From: an uncultured Spirochaetales bacterium
GTDB taxonomy: Bacteria; Spirochaetota; Spirochaetia; Sphaerochaetales; Sphaerochaetaceae
DNA: 43,177 bases
Reading direction: 5' to 3'
Assembly (NCBI GenBank): GCA_949283235.1
Contig: CASDRY010000013.1
Coordinates: 1-43,177, forward strand
The notes under the pieces are model-generated. The model was not told the DNA's origin and did no database searches. It was given only the letters and a program-made list of their open reading frames with translations. Of this stretch, positions 41,815-43,177 are shown one piece after another. Positions within the stretch are counted from its first letter, which is position 1. Each line of letters begins with the position of its first letter. A program made the translations under genes and the position numbers.

Positions 41815-42648
41815 ATGAACAACTTCAACCTCACCAGAACAGAACTGAGAGCAAAGAATATAGAAGTATTCAAAGATACTCTGCAAACAATAGATAGAGA
41901 CGAAGAGCTCAGGGAAAAATCAAAATACTCATCAGAGCACACTATTCTTTATAGAAATAATGATGTAATTCCAACGCCTAGAAAGCGTTTTGAAAGCACA
42001 AGGATAGTTGTCTCTGGCAAAAGAACAGGAGAAGCGCTTGCTGAATATGGAAATGACACTACAGCTGTCCTGAATTTTGCCTCCGCATGCAATCCTGGAG
42101 GTGGTGTTTTGTCTGGAAGCGGAGCCCAGGAAGAGAGCTTATGCAGGATTTCAACGCTCTATCCATCGCTTGCATATGGAGAGAATGCGCTTCCTTATTA
42201 TGAATACCACAGAACACACAATAACCACGATTACTCTGATACAATGCTCTTCACTCCCGATGTGGTTTTCTTTAAAAGCGATGAAACAATTCCTGAGCTT
42301 CTTGAAAGAAAAGACTGGAAAGAGGCTTCAGTCATAACATCGGCAGCTCCGAATCTTATATATGAAAGATGGGAGACAATGAATGAAGAAAGAAGAGAAG
42401 AACTCAGGGCAATCTTTATAAGAAGAATCAGCAGGATTCTTTCTATAGCTTCAGTGAATAATATAGATAACCTGATTCTTGGTGCTTTCGGATGCGGGGC
42501 TTTCCATAACTCTCCAGCGATGGTTGCAGGCTGCTTCAGAGAAGTCATAGAGAAATATAATGGTGCATTCAGAATCATAGAATTTGCCGTATTCACATTA
42601 CCGAACAATAGGACGAACTATGAAGCTTTCAAGAAAACACTAACTTAA
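41815..42648 (+). CDS. Microbial PARG-like protein (TIGR02452 family)
   Basis: 277 residues. The signature NPGGGVLSGSGAQEESL (about 92-108) is the GGG...QEE catalytic motif of poly(ADP-ribose) glycohydrolases, followed by LYPSLAYG and a C-terminal LILGAFGCGAFHNSP loop, a macrodomain-type ADP-ribose site. The whole protein fits the TIGR02452 family. It likely removes ADP-ribose from protein or nucleic acid; which modification is present is unknown. It sits 127 nt before the tRNA-Asp insertion site, on the chromosomal side. Confidence 0.88.
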   Translation: MNNFNLTRTELRAKNIEVFKDTLQTIDRDEELREKSKYSSEHTILYRNNDVIPTPRKRFESTRIVVSGKRTGEALAEYGNDTTAVLNFASACNPGGGVLSGSGAQEESLCRISTLYPSLAYGENALPYYEYHRTHNNHDYSDTMLFTPDVVFFKSDETIPELLERKDWKEASVITSAAPNLIYERWETMNEERREELRAIFIRRISRILSIASVNNIDNLILGAFGCGAFHNSPAMVAGCFREVIEKYNGAFRIIEFAVFTLPNNRTNYEAFKKTLT

Positions 42649-42735
42649 CTGCTGAAATATTTTCATATATTACAAAAACATAAAAGGACAGCTACTATTC
42701 ATATAAAAATTTTTCACGATTTTTAAATATTTCTG

Positions 42736-42764
42736 TTGACATACACTCCTATTTTCTGCAAAAT
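42736..42764 (+). promoter_or_regulatory. tRNA-Asp promoter
   Basis: Perfect TTGACA (42736-42741), 17-nt spacer, CAAAAT (42759-42764, 4 of 6), about 12 nt before the tRNA. Confidence 0.65.
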
Positions 42765-42775
42765 AATCATCGCTT

Positions 42776-42849
42776 GTGGGAGTAGCGAAGCTGGTTATCG
42801 CGCTGGCCTGTCACGCCGGAGATCGCGGGTTCGAGCCCCGTCTCTCACG
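42776..42849 (+). tRNA. tRNA-Asp (anticodon GTC)
   Basis: A 74-nt cloverleaf: acceptor GTGGGAG/CTCTCAC (one G-T pair), D-arm GCGA/TCGC, anticodon stem CTGGC/GCCGG with loop CTGTCAC (GTC), T-arm GCGGG/CCCGT with TTCGAGC. Discriminator G; CCA not encoded. Probable attachment site of the integrase that follows. Confidence 0.95.
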
Positions 42850-42855
42850 AATTCG

Positions 42856-42891
42856 AATAAGTCCTTGCACTACAAGGACTTATTTCGTTAT
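42856..42891 (+). terminator. Strong terminator after tRNA-Asp
   Basis: Perfect 12-bp stem AATAAGTCCTTG/CAAGGACTTATT with a 5-nt loop, followed by TTCGTTATT. Confidence 0.85.
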
Positions 42892-42916
42892 TCAAGGGTC
42901 TTTATTTGGGAAATTT

Positions 42917-42949
42917 AAACCAGATTTGAACCAAATTTAGACCAATTGA
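42917..42949. repeat. Three tandem 11-nt repeats, probable integrase arm sites
   Basis: AAACCAGATTT, GAACCAAATTT and AGACCAATTGA follow each other without gaps; the common core is ACCAR-ATT. They lie between tRNA-Asp and the integrase start, where tyrosine recombinases have arm-type binding sites. Confidence 0.5.
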
Positions 42950-43041
42950 GAGTCGGACTTCCGTCTTTTGCAACGTATTTTCCAAAACTAAGTACTACTT
43001 ACGACGCAATTTCCACATTACAACTAGCATAGGAGCGAAGT

Positions 43042-43177
43042 ATGAAGTACAGGAGGAAGTACACTTTATTCACCCTGAAGAACAGAAAAGGAAAGCCTGT
43101 CTGGTATTTCCGGATTTACCTGCCTGATGGAACCCGTAGATCTAAGACAACTGGTTGCAATTCTCGGGAGAAGGCAA
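43042..43177 (+). CDS. Probable site-specific integrase, N-terminal fragment (cut by window edge)
   Basis: The first 45 codons of a gene that runs off the window. AGGAG lies 6 nt before the ATG. The protein begins MKYRRKYTLFTL, then KGKPVWYFRIYLPDGTRRSKTTG, a beta-sheet 'arm' DNA-binding domain as seen at the N-terminus of many tyrosine recombinases of integrative elements. The catalytic domain is beyond the window. Position next to a tRNA gene and tandem repeats supports the call. Confidence 0.7.
   Translation, partial: MKYRRKYTLFTLKNRKGKPVWYFRIYLPDGTRRSKTTGCNSREKA

Noticed and set aside
1..43177. CRISPR array
   Set aside because: No series of regularly spaced repeats or cas genes was seen; the tandem repeats at 11889 and 42917 have no spacers.

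Overview
The window reads as a bacterial chromosome of moderate GC (roughly low-to-mid 40s by eye), dense and mostly housekeeping. It most resembles a host-associated or anaerobic spirochaete of the Sphaerochaeta/Treponema kind. That placement is inference, from lipoproteins with relaxed lipoboxes, GLUG-repeat surface proteins, a diderm efflux system, outer-membrane-like proteins and the gene mix. No 16S or other decisive marker is present.

Layout. 1-3.8 kb: two surface lipoprotein genes on the minus strand with related N-termini. One has a G9 tract inside its promoter spacer, the other a G8 tract inside its coding start; both look phase-variable. 3.8-7.5 kb (minus): an rRNA-type methyltransferase with a very long Arg/Asp/Tyr/Gly tail, and a heparinase II/III-like lyase. 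7.6-10.4 kb (plus): a small unknown protein, a phosphomannomutase/phosphoglucomutase and GalE. 10.5-11.8 kb: diaminopropionate ammonia-lyase. 11.8-13.1 kb: a small accessory patch with a structured leader RNA, a DUF3800 gene and a HigA antitoxin remnant. 13.1-18.6 kb (minus): a TolC/adaptor/RND tripartite pump. 18.8-21.3 kb (minus): a COG2509-type flavoprotein with AzlC/AzlD. 21.4-24.0 kb: an ABC-F protein and a NagB-like protein. Then tRNA-Arg(TCT), a GNAT and a divergent glutamyl-tRNA reductase (minus). 25.8-27.6 kb: a PhoB/PhoR-like pair without membrane segments. Then an outer-membrane-like protein (minus), DNA polymerase IV, and an operon trmL-proC-serS-pncB-SDR. 34.7-37.6 kb (minus): a truncated ABC transporter, canonical NagB, and mnmA with a NimA-like flavoprotein. 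37.6-39.7 kb (minus): an OmpR/EnvZ-like pair. Then a YczE-like membrane protein, a MATE exporter and a PARG-like protein. The right edge is tRNA-Asp(GTC) followed by the start of an integrase-like gene, the left end of an integrated element.

Three points stand out. First, the DUF3800 gene is preceded by a compact RNA with mutually exclusive hairpins: one is a terminator whose 3' arm is the Shine-Dalgarno sequence, the other an anti-terminator that would free it. Second, at least eleven promoter-proximal genes have a -10-like hexamer exactly 6 nt before the start codon and no convincing Shine-Dalgarno sequence, so leaderless transcripts appear common, while operon-internal genes keep normal ribosome sites or stop/start overlaps. 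Third, the poly-G tracts in the two surface lipoprotein genes sit in nearly the same short sequence context.
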